Shown here: piece by piece, positions 34,020 through 45,783 of the stretch | Numbering within the stretch: position 1 is the stretch's first letter | Layout: the number at the start of each line of letters is the position of its first letter | Source: Poecilobothrus nobilitatus | Lineage: Eukaryota > Arthropoda > Insecta > Diptera > Dolichopodidae | NCBI GenBank assembly: GCA_947095535.1 | Contig: OX352772.1 | Location: 225,082,994-225,146,993 of the forward strand | DNA length: 64,000 bases | Direction: 5' to 3' | Notes under the pieces: model-generated | What the model was told of the DNA's origin: nothing | Seen by the model: the letters and a program-made list of their open reading frames with translations, nothing else | Databases searched by the model: none | Program-made: the position numbers and the translations under genes

Positions 34020-35236
34020 ATGAATACAAATAAATGTAACAGCTCTATCTGTACAGTTTTCGATGCAAAAACTGAATTTGTAACATGCAATAGTTTTTGC
34101 AAGAAACGCTTCCACGGAATTTGCCTAAATGCTACTAGAGGGTGGTATTCCACGTTCTTGGCCCAGTATTTTGTTTGTGAATCATGCTTGGATTATCATG
34201 CCAGTATTAATATATTATTGAACGAAGTCAAAACATCTTTCAATAACATTAAAGATGAATACACAGGACTTGCAGCTAAAGGTCATGACACTGTAAAATA
34301 TAACTCAGCATCTTTTAATGAAGTGGCAAAAAACTACGAGTCACTGAATATGACACTGAGCAGTACATCTGACAAACAAAAAGATCAACTGAAACAGAAT
34401 TTGGTTTCTAAACATGATAAGTTTCTTTCCGCACTAAATAGATTAAATGAATCTTTAAATACGTTGACTAGTGAGTTAATGTCATCTATTAACTTACAGC
34501 TACAGAAACTTTTTGATTCGAAGCTAAATAGTCAACCTTCAGATATTGCAGATAAACTGACTGATAAAATAGGTTCACTTAAAAAGGAAATAGTGAATAT
34601 GGCGGTTAAGTTAGATGCTAGTTTGGATACATGTTTCGATACGTTTAGATACAACCAAATGTATCTGAGTCAAAATTCAAAGGACATTTGGACTCAAAAG
34701 ATGAACCGTTCAGCTACAGTTAATTTCATAATTCCTTTATGTTTAAGCCTATAACCTCTCCAACGGTGGAATTCACTAATAAAGTGACTAATGATGCTTT
34801 GGATTCAAAATCAAATACATCATCTAATAACACCAATGACAATTCATTACTTAGTGAAATTCTACAATGTAGTAACAATTTAGCTATCTTACCACCTTCA
34901 TCCTCAGCTTTAGCATCAACAGAAGAAGTTCAACACAGTTCTACTACTAAGAAAGTTCGGTTTATTCTTCCAAATATTAAAGATATTAATACTGTCATCG
35001 ATCAGATATCAACTAAGAAACATCATGAACCTGTAACTATGCTATACTTTTCCAATTTTGCAGGGTCAACAAGTTCTAGTTATCTTAGTAAGTTTTTAAA
35101 AAATACTTTTAATTTAAATAGTCTTAAAGTAGTCAATATTACTCCTAAGAATCTTAGATATAAACCAAAATACAAATCTTTCAAAGTTGTTGTACCTATA
35201 TCCAAAGTTTGTGATATAATTAATTACAAGCGATGA
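34020..35236 (+). pseudogene. PHD-finger LINE ORF1, copy on plus strand
   Basis: Frames 34020-34754 (244 codons) and 34739-35236 (165 codons), joined by a frame change near 34700. Residues 5-56 form a PHD-like zinc finger: Cys at CNSSIC, CNSFCKKRFHGIC and CESC, in C-C-C-C-H-C-C-C order. Residues 60-200 are helical, coiled-coil-like, rich in Ser/Asn/Leu (LNEVKTSFNN, SALNRLNESLNTLTSEL). The second part has NNTNDNS-rich disorder and then a folded-looking end (MLYFSNFAGSTSSSYLSKFL). PHD plus coiled coil is the ORF1 layout of CR1-group LINEs. There is no endonuclease or RT downstream. Confidence 0.75.
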
Positions 35237-35990
35237 AAAAAAGGTACAATAATAAAAAAAATTGTATGCAATACTAATTTAGAGATTTCATCTACTAACA
35301 CCTACACGAAGCTTAACACTGACGAAAATTGAAATTATATTAATTATAATAGCATTAACAATAATAATAAAAATAATAAATATAGAAATGAAATAAGTAA
35401 TAATAATTATCATAATAATAATAATAATAAAAGTAATAAAACAAATACTACTAATAAGATTAACAATAATAATAACAATAAAAAAAGCAATAACAAAAGT
35501 AAAAAAAAAAATTTCTAATAAGAATATTAATAAGAATAATAATAATAATAGTAATAATAATAACAATAACAATAGTAAAAGTAATAATAATAATAACAAT
35601 AATAAAAATAATATTAATAATAATAATAACAACAATAACAATAATAATGATATTAATAATAACAATAACAATAATAATGATATTAATAATGATAATCTTG
35701 ATAATAACAACATTGATAATAACATTGATAACAACTATAACAATAATAGTAGTAATGATAATAATAATAATAACAATAATAATAACAACAGTAATAATAG
35801 TAATTATATCATTAATAACAATAACAACAATTATAATAATAATAATATTAATAACAATGATAATAATGAAATTAATATAAATGATTCATTATCAATAAAT
35901 CCGCTAATACCCCCTACTGTTAGAATGACAAAAAAATCAATAACAGAGGACTGCCAATACGCTTTATCAAGATTTAGAAATGAGAAAATT
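35237..35990 (+). repeat. (AAT)n-rich microsatellite tract
   Basis: From about 35335 to 35880 the sequence is an imperfect array of AAT/AAC/AAG triplets. Both strands show long spurious frames (minus 35288-35734, Leu/Ile-rich; plus 35647-35880). In one plus frame it reads as Asn-rich sequence and is followed at 35883-36025 by sequence of normal complexity (NPLIPPTVRMTKKS, EDCQYALSRFRNEK), ending in a stop at about 36025. The tract may therefore be an expanded Asn-coding repeat inside the preceding ORF1. Confidence 0.82.
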
Positions 35991-36115
35991 TTTCATAGTA
36001 AGACTTTTCCTTGCTTATTTACATAACGATTCATATAATCGTTTTATAGAGGGTAAAACAAGAATTCATTTATCTGTTCTTTACCATTTGTAAATGTATT
36101 GTGTTGATATTGTGC

Positions 36116-37212
36116 TTAGGTATTGAAGGTTTTATAAATATGATTGATATCGTTCCTCGACAATATTTTGTATATTTTGCTGGAATGATTTTTCCGTAAG
36201 AAAATGGTGCTATCTTTGACCCAGAGAAATTGAAATTTATGTTTGATTTTAATATTTTTAGCTTCATAATAAAGATTAGACTGCAGTGCTGTAAGATGGT
36301 GACGTAGAAATATTTCTTTGTTGCCATCATTATTCATATCTAATTCAACAGTAAAAAGATGCTTATATTGTCGTTTTTTTTCCAATAATTCTTTTTTTGA
36401 GATATCAGAATTAAACTTAACAATATATAATTTTTTCTGGGGACCAGCTTCATTAGTTTTTTTTTGATTAATTGTTGTAACATTTGATATATCATTTTTA
36501 TCAATACTAGCATTAATTTTTTTTGCGATCGCCAAAACAGTTTCTGTTGGGTTTATGAGATTCGAAGGTAGACCGGCTAGTACAAGATTATTTTTTAACA
36601 AATTCTGCTCCGTTTTATCATGTAAGTACTCCAAACTGTTAACTCTATTTTCCAAAATGCTGATGTGATTTGCAGAACTATTCACACGATCATGTAATTT
36701 AGAATTTTCTTTCAATAATTCAGCATTTTTGATTAAAACTTCTTCAAACTGGAGTGCTAAATGTTTTTGATTTTTGTGAATTTCGAGCAAAACACCACCT
36801 AGATTTTTAAAAATTGTGCTAATTCTTCTGGTGTATAATTAGTACAATTGAAAGATTCTAATTCATCTTCTAGGCTTAATTGAGCATTATTATTAAGAGA
36901 ATTGCAAAAACTTACGTCATTACTTATCTTATGATTGTTGTTATAAATTATCACAGATTCAACTGATGTTTTAGGAGTTTTGCTATTTTCATCAACCTCG
37001 TTAGTATCAACTAACACCATAGACTCATTTGATGTTGTTGGACAATTAACACATTTCCAATAAGAGTTACCTGACATGATGGCATAAATCAGTTCATCAG
37101 ATATATTGACACACCTTGCATGAAAACTCAAGGCACACGTGCCACACTGAATTCCTTTATTTTTGGTTTTACCAGCAATTTGTTTTTTGCAAATATTACA
37201 CTGATTCACCAT
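36116..37212 (-). pseudogene. PHD-finger LINE ORF1, copy on minus strand
   Basis: Frames 37212-36799 (137 codons) and 36790-36116 (224 codons), separated by a small frame break. Residues 4-54 are a PHD-like zinc finger: CNICKK, CGTCALSFHARC, WKCVNC. Frame two starts with a coiled coil (ENSKLHDRVNSSANHISILE) and then has a domain with NNLVLAGLP and the HHLTALQSNLYYEAK region, matching LINE ORF1 RNA-binding domains. It runs toward the plus-strand copy at 34020. No ORF2 lies downstream. It is related in layout to the ORF1 at 53689-52829 (shared NNxVxAGLPxNLxNPxExxL). Confidence 0.8.
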
Positions 37213-39570
37213 TGTTTTTTAGAAATAGTTTTAAAAATTTTTATAGTTATTTTTTTTTTTCTTTATATTATCTTTTTATTTTTTTTTTATTTTTTCTTTT
37301 ACACTTTTTTTTTTAATGTATTTCAGTGCGCCAAAAAATAATTTCGTAAAAGGAAGATCTCTTTTTTTATAATATAATGAAATAATTTACGTGATAAGTT
37401 AAAAATATTATTTAAATTGAAAAGAATAGTTTATAAAGTTTTAAGCAATATGTGTTAAGAATTATTTCGCAAATAAAACAAATTATTTAAAATATTTTTC
37501 AAAGAGACTTAAAATTTTGTGTACAAGATGTTAAAACGTCAAACGATTACTGCTTTTATTAGCTTTAAAAGTATATATACAATTAATATATAGTTGTGGC
37601 ATACGGTGTCTTAATTTACTGTTATGCGAAACTAAAATTTTGCAAAATTCTTTAATCCTTCTATCTTCTAAACGGTTTAAGTTGGAAACTTGAAATTTTG
37701 ATAGAAGTTAGATCTTTGAAAATAAGTAATGAGTCATTTCAGAAATTTTTTTTGTATCACCCCCCGTTTAGGAGCTGTAAGGGTTCAAAAACTGAAAATT
37801 TCCTATTTTTAAACACCTGTAACTTGAACACCTGTTAAAATTTTTTTGAAGTAATACACAAAAATTAAAGCTTCAACATTATACTCTTATTTCTGTTAAC
37901 AACTTTTTTTAATAATATAGGGTTACTTTATAATTGACGAAAGTGTTACTTGATTTTTTCAAATTTTCTAACAAATTTCTTCAACAAATTTTTTGCATTT
38001 GTTTTACTCGATAATTTGAAATTGTTGAGGATATAATGCGTAGTACAAAAAAATGTAAATAAATAAACAACATAACGGTTGCTTGAAGAATTTTTATTTA
38101 TATGATATTGATATATATACATACTTATATAATATCATGTTTATTTACATATCGTATATGTCACTGATGAATGAATGATAAGAGTATATAGATGTATGTA
38201 TATAGCGCCGTATTTACATACATATATGTATTTTATTGTACTTATAAGAAATTTATTCTATGAATGGAAATATTTTTAAAGAAATATTGCAATGTATGGC
38301 GATATACTTATAACAATATAAATATACTATGTACGCATTAATATAATATAATATTTAAAATTATATTTACGATTTTGTACTTAGTAAATTTAATATACAT
38401 TTACCGCTTAGTATTTAATGGTACTATAGAATATTTGAAAAAGTTTTGGATTGATTATCTTTATGTGGAAGGTTAAAATCTGCTTTTGAAGAATGTATAA
38501 ACATATAGTTTGAATATATGTACAACCCATAGTTCTAGAAATTATAAAATTCACCCAAATTATTTTAAAATACTAAAATATTAAAAAAATTTAATTATGT
38601 AAACTTTAATTTGTCTAATTATGTGAAATACCTAAATTAAAATATAAAATAGTAAATTGAACTTTGAATTATGTAAAATTGAACTATAAAAAAAGAGAAA
38701 ACTGTTTTTGTTTTTGATTTTTTATTTCATTCTATTTTAGTTTATTCTTTTTTATGATTAAGTTGAATTGCAATAATTATACTGAGAAAACAATGTGACC
38801 AAACAGCTATTAATTAATTTTTTAAATTAGGATTATGAATTAGGTGATTTTTTTTTATTTTCAATTAGATTTTATGTTACGTTACTTTTGTTTTCTTGTT
38901 TTTATGTTTTGTAATTGTTATGTCAAATTATATGTTATGTTAAATATGACAAAAGAAATTTTAATTATTATTAGTTAAAATTAAAAATACTTGTATTTGT
39001 TTCCAATAATTTGGTTATAATAACTTTCGCGTTCAAATTTTGAACAGAAAAATATATAAATATTACATTTTTGTATAAAATGTAATGTATTCCGTTTTGG
39101 TGTACAAAAAAACTCAGTTTTAAATTCTGCTGTACTACTTTTGAAAATTTTAAAACGACAGCGCTGACTGCTGGTGGTTATATACAGGCAATCGTGTAGA
39201 GAGAATTTAAAATATAAGATCCAAATTTTGGCAATTTAGTATGAAAAAACATAATTTTTCAACTTAAATTTGAAGAATCTTATTGTTCTGCAGTAGAAAA
39301 TAATAAATGATATTATTTTTATAAAATTTGGAATATTTTTTATTAACTGTAAAAATCATTTTAAAAAATTTAATCATTTGCATGCTCAAAATTGAGTTTT
39401 AAAAAAACTCTACTGAAATCATATTTTTAATTTTTATACGAACTGCAACTGAATAAGAACAAAAGAAAAAGAATGCTAGAAAATAGAGAAATATTATTTT
39501 ACGAACATTATTATCAGGTGTACTTGTATATTTAAAATTTTTTTTATCTGTTGGTATTTATTATATAGAT
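37213..39570. other. AT-rich stretch, one non-coding repeat segment
   Basis: No gene. 37600-37960 has a structured non-coding segment (cttctaaacggtttaagttgg, gtatcacccccc, gttcaaaaactgaaaattt) related to 63720-63990. The rest (38000-39570) is plain AT-rich, with many TATA-type steps around 38100-38350. No frame above background. Confidence 0.5.
37620..37960 (+). repeat. Non-coding repeat, copy 1 of pair with 63.7 kb
   Basis: Shares a row of landmarks in the same orientation with 63725-63990: cttctaaacgg versus cttgcacgctt, then gaaattttttttgtatcacccc versus gaaaaattttttgtgccacccc, then aagggttcaaaaactgaaaattt versus aaggctcaaaaattgaaaattt, then acacctgtaacttgaac. This looks like a diverged copy of a terminal or internal repeat of a large element. 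Confidence 0.55.
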
Positions 39571-39577
39571 ACTTATG

Positions 39578-39740
39578 CTGCCCATACACGGCGGACTAGG
39601 TTGAAAACTTAGTACGTGGACTAGATAAGTTGTATCGTGTATGGGCAAGTTGTAAAACTATTTTGTTGGTTGAAAAATTTTGATTTTTGTGGGCGGAGAG
39701 GTTTGTATTTCAGTTGTATCGTGTATGGGCAAGTTGAACA
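39578..39740. repeat. Transposon-end-like repeats (CCCATACACG)
   Basis: gcccatacacggcgg at 39580 is followed by its inverse, gttgtatcgtgtatgggcaa, at 39637 and again at 39711. So there is one copy in one orientation and two in the other within 160 bp. Such palindromic sub-terminal repeats are common at ends of cut-and-paste DNA transposons. No matching right end found between 41.6 and 43 kb. Confidence 0.6.
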
Positions 39741-40075
39741 ACTTAAATGTCATTTTAACATTGAGATTTTTTGATTTGAGAAAATAATAAAAATATGAAG
39801 TACATAATTAAAACCGGCTCCCGTTTTACGTTAAAACCTAGTAACTCGAGGTTTTAAATTAAATTACATTTTTGAAATCGGCTAGATTTTCTCCTAATAC
39901 CTTTTCCCGTTTTTTTCTATCATTTCTCTAAGTGCTCTCAAAATAACAAAGAAAAAATTAGTAACTCAAGATTTCAAAAAATAGTGAATTTTTTTTTAAA
40001 TTAAAACCTAGTAACTTTTAAAATTTTATCGTTTTTTAACCGTTAGTCTCTATTATTCTATAATGAAACTATAAC

Positions 40076-41640
40076 ATGGTGGAATTTCAGTTTGCTGAAG
40101 CATTTCAATATGTAAGGGAGATATTTAATTCTTCTAGTAAAAAAATTCATAAAAACACAAAGTGCATGAACCGGAGTAAGCTTATGGTGGGATTAGTAGA
40201 GAAAAGGTAAGTAAAAGTTAAATTATAACATAGTAACTTAACTTACTACTTTATAATGTGTTACAATGCTATTAATTGAGCAGAGTGAACACGTTTGATG
40301 TTTTGTATAAATATTTAAATTAAAAACAAGTAACTTAAGTTACTACATTTTCAAACCACTGTTGGACAGATTCAGTAAATTTTAAATTTTTCATAATTTC
40401 TAGAATAAATACTAATATTTCCTATGAGATTAATGCGAAATTCAATAAAGTAGATTCCATGGCAATATCTACTACAAGTCATAGGTAAATATTTTACTAC
40501 TTTGAGCTAAAAAAAGTAGTTCTTAATTTATGAATTTCCTGCAGTGATGACGTGTATTGTTCGGATTTAAATGATAATACCATGAATATGGAAAATGTAG
40601 ATGTGGCTTCTGTCATAAATGTATCGAATACAGATATGGAAATAATAAATATGGCTCAAATTGAGGTGGCTATAATAATAGATGTATCGGAAGTCGAAAT
40701 TGTCCAACTTGAACCCTATACTGTGTATAGTTCTAGTGGAACTATTAATGAATGCAACGTGCAACATACTTTTATACAGGATTCAACAAAAAATATATCA
40801 AAACTAAATAAATCTAAATTTAAAAAAAAATACCAAAAGTATTGCTACCTCCTTGCGGATCATCTTGTAGAAAAAAATGTTTCAATAGGTTTTTATCAGA
40901 ACAACGTATGAGTATATTTGAAACATTTAATAAATCAACGTTCGCTGAAAAGAGACTTTTATTGGACTCATATGTAACTTTTAAAAAAACTGCATAAACC
41001 TGTTCTACTAATTCAAAACGTAAAATCAACTTATATTTATACACTTCCACTATGTCCGAGTAGTCCCCACGTAGTGTTCAAGGAGATGTTTTTACACACA
41101 TTAGGACTAAAAACAGATGGAATGATAACTGCCCATTTTGCAGAAAAAAAGGAAACCAGGGAATTGTACAAACGAAAGATGGGAGATAGATTGCAGCAAG
41201 AATGAAAAAAATGTGTAATAAGGAGGAAATAGTAAAACAAATAAGTCATCACATCCTGACATTTCACCCTCAAATATCCCATTATAAAGTTGAACATGCC
41301 CCAAAACAGACGATATTTGTCATCTGAAATAACCGTTCGCAGTATGTGGCAAGATTTTCAAAACAAAATTACAAAAATTTCTTATTCTAAATACTACAAC
41401 CAGTTCAAAAAAGAAAATATTGGTTTTGATTCACCTTCTCAAGATGTTTGTAAACTTTGTACAAAATTTAATTTCATAAAACTGAATATAAAAATACTAC
41501 TTCAAGTTCTGATTCTGATTTAGTTCATGTACCAATCGAGTGTGACATATGTACAATTTATTTTGAACATAAAAATCATTACACAGCCATAAGAAAATGT
41601 TATCAATATGACAAAAAAAATCATGAGATATTTGGTTTTT
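40076..41640 (+). pseudogene. Decayed spliced gene of an unnamed insect repeat-associated family
   Basis: Three exons can be read. Exon 1 is 40076-40206 (ATG; donor gtaagt). Exon 2 is 40404-40484 (acceptor tttctag; donor gtaaat). Exon 3 starts at 40545 (acceptor cctgcag). Both introns are phase 2 and the frame stays open across both joins up to 40911. A frame change near 40850 then leads into conserved-looking parts in other frames: CGSSCRKKCFNRFLSEQR, FKEMFLHTLGLKTDG, HYKVEHAP then NRRYLSSEITVRSM, SYSKYYNQFKKENIGF and DVCKLCTKF. I recognise these motifs from multi-copy insect proteins of unknown function with Cys-rich segments; I cannot name a superfamily. Downstream stops show it is dead. 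Confidence 0.6.
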
Positions 41641-42289
41641 AAAGAAAAATAAAAAAGATTCAAAAATTTTCAACTTTGAACTGCAATATATCCAGAACGG
41701 CAACACCTGTCGTCACCAAATAACTGTTAAAATATTTTTCAGATTACTATCTTATAAGATAAAAAAACTGAATACATATATATATCTTACAGATTATCAG
41801 ATATAGCGGTTTTTATATAAAAACACTAAAACAACAAGGATGCTTTCAAATGTCCTTTTCGTCCTTAAGCGATAAAATGCGGTTATATATTAAGGATATA
41901 TATTTTTGGAAAGGTGGTAACACCAAGTATCTTTCAGACACAGTCATTTGGTCCTACGCGGGTACTACATTTACCATAGTATCTCCTTTATTTCTAATTA
42001 ACTAAATTTTAGATACCTAATTACTACCACTATACACCAATTAAAAATTGTTACACAAAAACTAAAAATTGAACATCGCAAGTGCAAATGCAAACTGTCT
42101 CACAAGTTTTCAATATTTTATTATACTTTAATGACTACATACATTTGATCTTACTTCGAAAATGTCAAGTTAAGATCAAAACATAACGTTTTATATTGCT
42201 TGAAAAAAACAATAAATATATCAAAACCGACCCTTAATTCAACTTCTAACATATCAAGATTGGATCAAAGATATCAGGAACATTAGCTT
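41641..42289. other. Unassigned stretch
   Basis: About 650 bp without gene or repeat partner in the window. Slightly higher complexity around 41830-41990 (gtccttttcgtccttaagcg, cctacgcgggtactac). Not assigned. Confidence 0.4.
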
Positions 42290-43560
42290 GTTAAAATTAA
42301 AATTATAATGACTGTTTACATATGCATGACTACAGCATTTGTAATGAGGTTTAACGACCGCATTGTAGATATTAATTGCACTTTTTACTGACAATTTTTT
42401 TCTTATTCTTCTTAAAAAATCAATTTTCTTACTAATTTTTTTTGCAAACGTATTTTACGGGTTTAATTTTAGGTTAAGACTGAATTTAAGTTCATTATCT
42501 ACTACCACTAGTAGGTATATTACTTCTTCATTATTTGTCTCCGATTTTTAGCGTCACCTCATTATTATAGTTTATTGTTATAAACTTTGATTTTTTCACA
42601 TTGAGTTTAACTTTATTTATTTCAAACCAACTGTTCAACTAGGTCATTCTCCATATTTATCTTACATTCATTTAGATTGTCACCCATAACAAAAATCAGC
42701 GCGTCATCTGCAAATAAATTAATTTCGCCAAATTTTAACTCCTCTCCAATATCATTAATATTAATAATGAACAGTAGTGGACCTAGTATGGATTCTTGCG
42801 GATCTCTCAGATTAATAAATTTTTTTTGTTGAGAGGTTATCGTTGATTCTTGTTCTTTGACTCCTACCATATTGGTATGAGCAAATCATTTGAGTTCTTT
42901 TCCCTTGATACCATATTTGTACATCTTTCTAAGTAGAATGAATGGTCAACAGTCTCAAATGCTCTCTTGATTGGCCTAAAGTCTTATTTTTTTATTTATT
43001 GGCCTAAAGTCTTCTTTTTTAACGCTATTTTTCACTTTTTCAATAGGTATCACTAAGGACTCTCTCCCGTTTTTTAAAAATGTGCCAGTTTGCCATTTCA
43101 TAATTTTCTCCAACAAGATTAGTACTCATCTTTCGACCTTGCATTTCATCCTTGTTTACCTTGCATTTCGATTACTTTTATGCATTTCACCTCTCGTTCA
43201 CTTAAAAATTCATTCTGTCCTTTTATTTTTAAGATCAAATCCTCTTTTTCTATTTCTCTTTTACACCAGTCACCATATTTTTTGTTTTGTTTGTCTCCAA
43301 TATCTTAATCTCGTATTTATCCTTTAACTTACTATTTTCCACCGCTTGCTTAATTTTGTTTATTTCTTCTTTATTCACACTTTTTTCTGCAAAATTCTCA
43401 TTCTTACTTGTATTCAAATCTAAAATTTTCAGCTTACCTGAGTCAATCTCCTCAGTTAAATCTCTTCTTGTCACATCAATTTTCTGTGTTTTTTTTGGAA
43501 GAAGTGTAGGTTCACATGCGATTACGGAAATAAAAGTAGGTTACTTTCTCTTATCAATTT
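42290..43560 (-). mobile_element. Internally deleted LINE (ORF1 piece plus RT)
   Basis: Minus-strand order: an ORF1-like piece (43474-43250: NKIKQAVENSKLKDKYEIKI), then 43080-43020 with WHIFKKREESLVIPIEKVKN and EDFRPI. It then jumps directly to RAFETVDHS (about 42960), the RT box LFADDALIF in frame 42870-42622, and a C-terminal piece with FLRRIRKKLSVKSAINIYN (about 42440-42370). The style (EKVKN...EDFRPIN, RAFETVDH) is of the I/LOA-like LINE group. The sequence between motif 1 and RAFETVD is missing; two copies of GGCCTAAAGTCTT at the break point suggest how. Both catalytic Asp are present. Confidence 0.75.
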
Positions 43561-43765
43561 AGAGCTGGTCGAGGGAATTTAATTTTCCAATTATTTTTTT
43601 CAATAATAACCTTTTTTTTTTTTTTATTAAAATTTTAAATTATATAATGTTACAAACAACAATTATATTTAGCAAAAGTGGTATTGTTTAAGGCCTTAGC
43701 TTGCATTTCATCCTTATTTACCTTGCATTTCGATTACTTTTATGCATTTCACCTCTCGTCTCACC
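43137..43765. repeat. 64-bp direct repeat pair
   Basis: 43137-43200 (ttcatccttgtttacc, ttgcatttcgattactttta, tgcatttcacctctcg) recurs at 43708-43765 almost unchanged (ttcatccttatttacc...). The first copy lies in the LINE at 42.3-43.6 kb; the second lies just outside it, before the tandem-duplicated unit. Confidence 0.75.
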
Positions 43766-44216
43766 TCTGTGGAGCTGTATGGCCATTATATTTTACTATG
43801 TATGTTGCTTTATTGCTATACTATAAAAAATTCCAGGTTCTTTATTTTTACTTATATATTTAATTTTATTATACTTTACTTAATTTCATTTAATTTTGTT
43901 TAATTTCAATATTAATTAACTTACATCTATTTATTTACTTATTTTGATTTACATTTATTTAATTTAATTTTACTTTACTTCATTTTATTAATGTCATTAT
44001 TGATTGACTTACATTTGCTATTAAACTTATACTTATTTTGAGTTCATTTTACTAATTTAATTCATTTTTTTGATTTATTTAAATGCTTAGTTTTTACTTA
44101 TATTAATTTAATTTCATTATATTTTACTTTCATAACTTCATTTAATTTTATAATCAATTGACTTTATAATAATATGAATGTTGATTTTATTATCAATAAT
44201 TTAACCTTCAAAAAAA

Positions 44217-45783
44217 ATTTTTTTTTTTAATTGACTGCTAGTAACATGCATTTAATCTTATATTTAAGTTCTAAAACTTTATCAATAGCCTTAAAAATTT
44301 CCGGGAGTTCTTTATACGCCTTTAAGGAATGAAATAAGCAATAATTAATTTGATTATTGGTTCTAAAAAGTGATAAAAAAAAGTTTCTTCTATTCAGAAT
44401 AAAATTATGTTTTATTTGATTATTTATTATTTTATAAGCAAGAAGCTAGAGTTCAAGTTTACCTATATTCTTCAGACTAAGATACTGACTAGTATATAAC
44501 ATGCTCGTTGGATGCCGAATTGGAAGTTGCCGAATAAGTTTAATGCACTTTTTATGTAATGTCTCTAACTTGATCATATAAACTTGGGAAGCTCTATTTC
44601 AAATGGCATTAAGGTAGCAGATATGCGATTTGATGTAAGATGAGTAAATAGTATATAAAGCTTCAAACGACAGATAGTTTCTCAGTCGTTTCAATTATCA
44701 CAAAATGAAGATATAAGGTGCTATGTTTTGGCTATATGTTCTATATAGTTATTCCAGCTGAATTTGATATCAAGTATCAATTTTAAATAATTGAAATTAT
44801 GTACATCTTCAATAATTACATTTCTGTATAGAAAATTTGGTCTGGCCATTGAGTTTTAAACGAGTCATATCATCTATGTAAATTTTGAAAAGGTCTGGAC
44901 CCAATATAGAGCATTGGAGAACGTCTTTGACAATTAATTTCTCCGTGCTACAAATGTCTGCTATGCGACCTGCCTTCGATTTCGTAGATATGATTTATTA
45001 TTCCAACCGAATGTTTGAAAAACTAAGTTTTGAAAGCTTGTATAGTAAAGTATCATAATCAACACAATCAAAAGCCTTTTGCAAGTCTAAAAAGATAGAA
45101 CTTACGTATTTTCCTATATCTCTATTTTTTGAAATAAAGTTAGTTAAACTTAGGAAGGCAACGGTTGTATTAAATCTTTTTTTAAATCCGTATTGCTCTT
45201 CGCTTAATATAGTATTATTATCCATGAAAGTGTTTAATCTGTTTTTAATAATAATTTCAAAGATTTTCGAGAAGGCTGGTAAAATAGAAATAGGTCGATA
45301 ATTTGAGCAACTGGTTTTATTACCATTTTTAAAAATTGGAGTTACAATGGCAGTTTTAAGATTTTTTGGGAAAATACCTGAAATGATTTGTTGATAAATT
45401 CTACTAATATGGGACACAATTGTTCAGAAAATTTCTTAATGAATGAATTGTATCAGATGTTATCATATTCTGTAGCTGCCGTCAAATTTAGGGAATTGAT
45501 TGTTAATCTGACTTCCTCAATGTTCGTTGGTTCTAAATGAAAATTGGAAAAGATGTTGCGACTGGATTGATTCATATAAGAATAGTCAATGTTATTATCC
45601 GGTAGGTATATTAATTTCTTTAGTTATGTAAACAAAGAAGTTATTAAAAGCCTCGGAAATATCTTTTTCATAATTCTGACATATGACTCTGATATGATTT
45701 TTCGAATCATACATCATACAGACATTTCGGATCTTGAAGGGCAATTCACGTCACCGAATCTGGAAATAACACGGTCTGGAAAC
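44217..45783 (-). mobile_element. CR1-type LINE fragment B (first tandem copy)
   Basis: 5'-truncated LINE on minus, from 45783 (directly after the A-tail of LINE A) to its own A-tail (T-run 44218-44228). Frame 45417-44998 is RT: NLKTAIVTPIFKNGNK, NYRPISILPAFSKIFEI, QYGFKKRFNTTVAFLSL, SSIFLDLQKAFDCVDYDTLL. Further left are YIDDM (about 44880), then thumb remnants (YTIYSSYIKSHICY) and C-terminal INNQIKHNFILNRRN. The catalytic FADD box expected between YIDD and the thumb is absent, so part of the palm is deleted. Confidence 0.88.

Noticed and set aside
35288..35880. Long Leu/Ile-rich frames on both strands
   Set aside because: Translation of an AAT/AAC triplet array; any frame of such a repeat stays open.
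39580..39735. Complete MITE bounded by CCCATACACG repeats
   Set aside because: The two right-hand copies are followed by the same AAGTTG and continue into unrelated sequence; no target duplication could be defined for a 70- or 150-bp element, so only an end-like repeat is reported.
40567..40767. Minus-strand frame of 66 codons
   Set aside because: Antisense to exon 3 of the spliced gene at 40.1-41.6 kb; Ile/Tyr/His-rich shadow.
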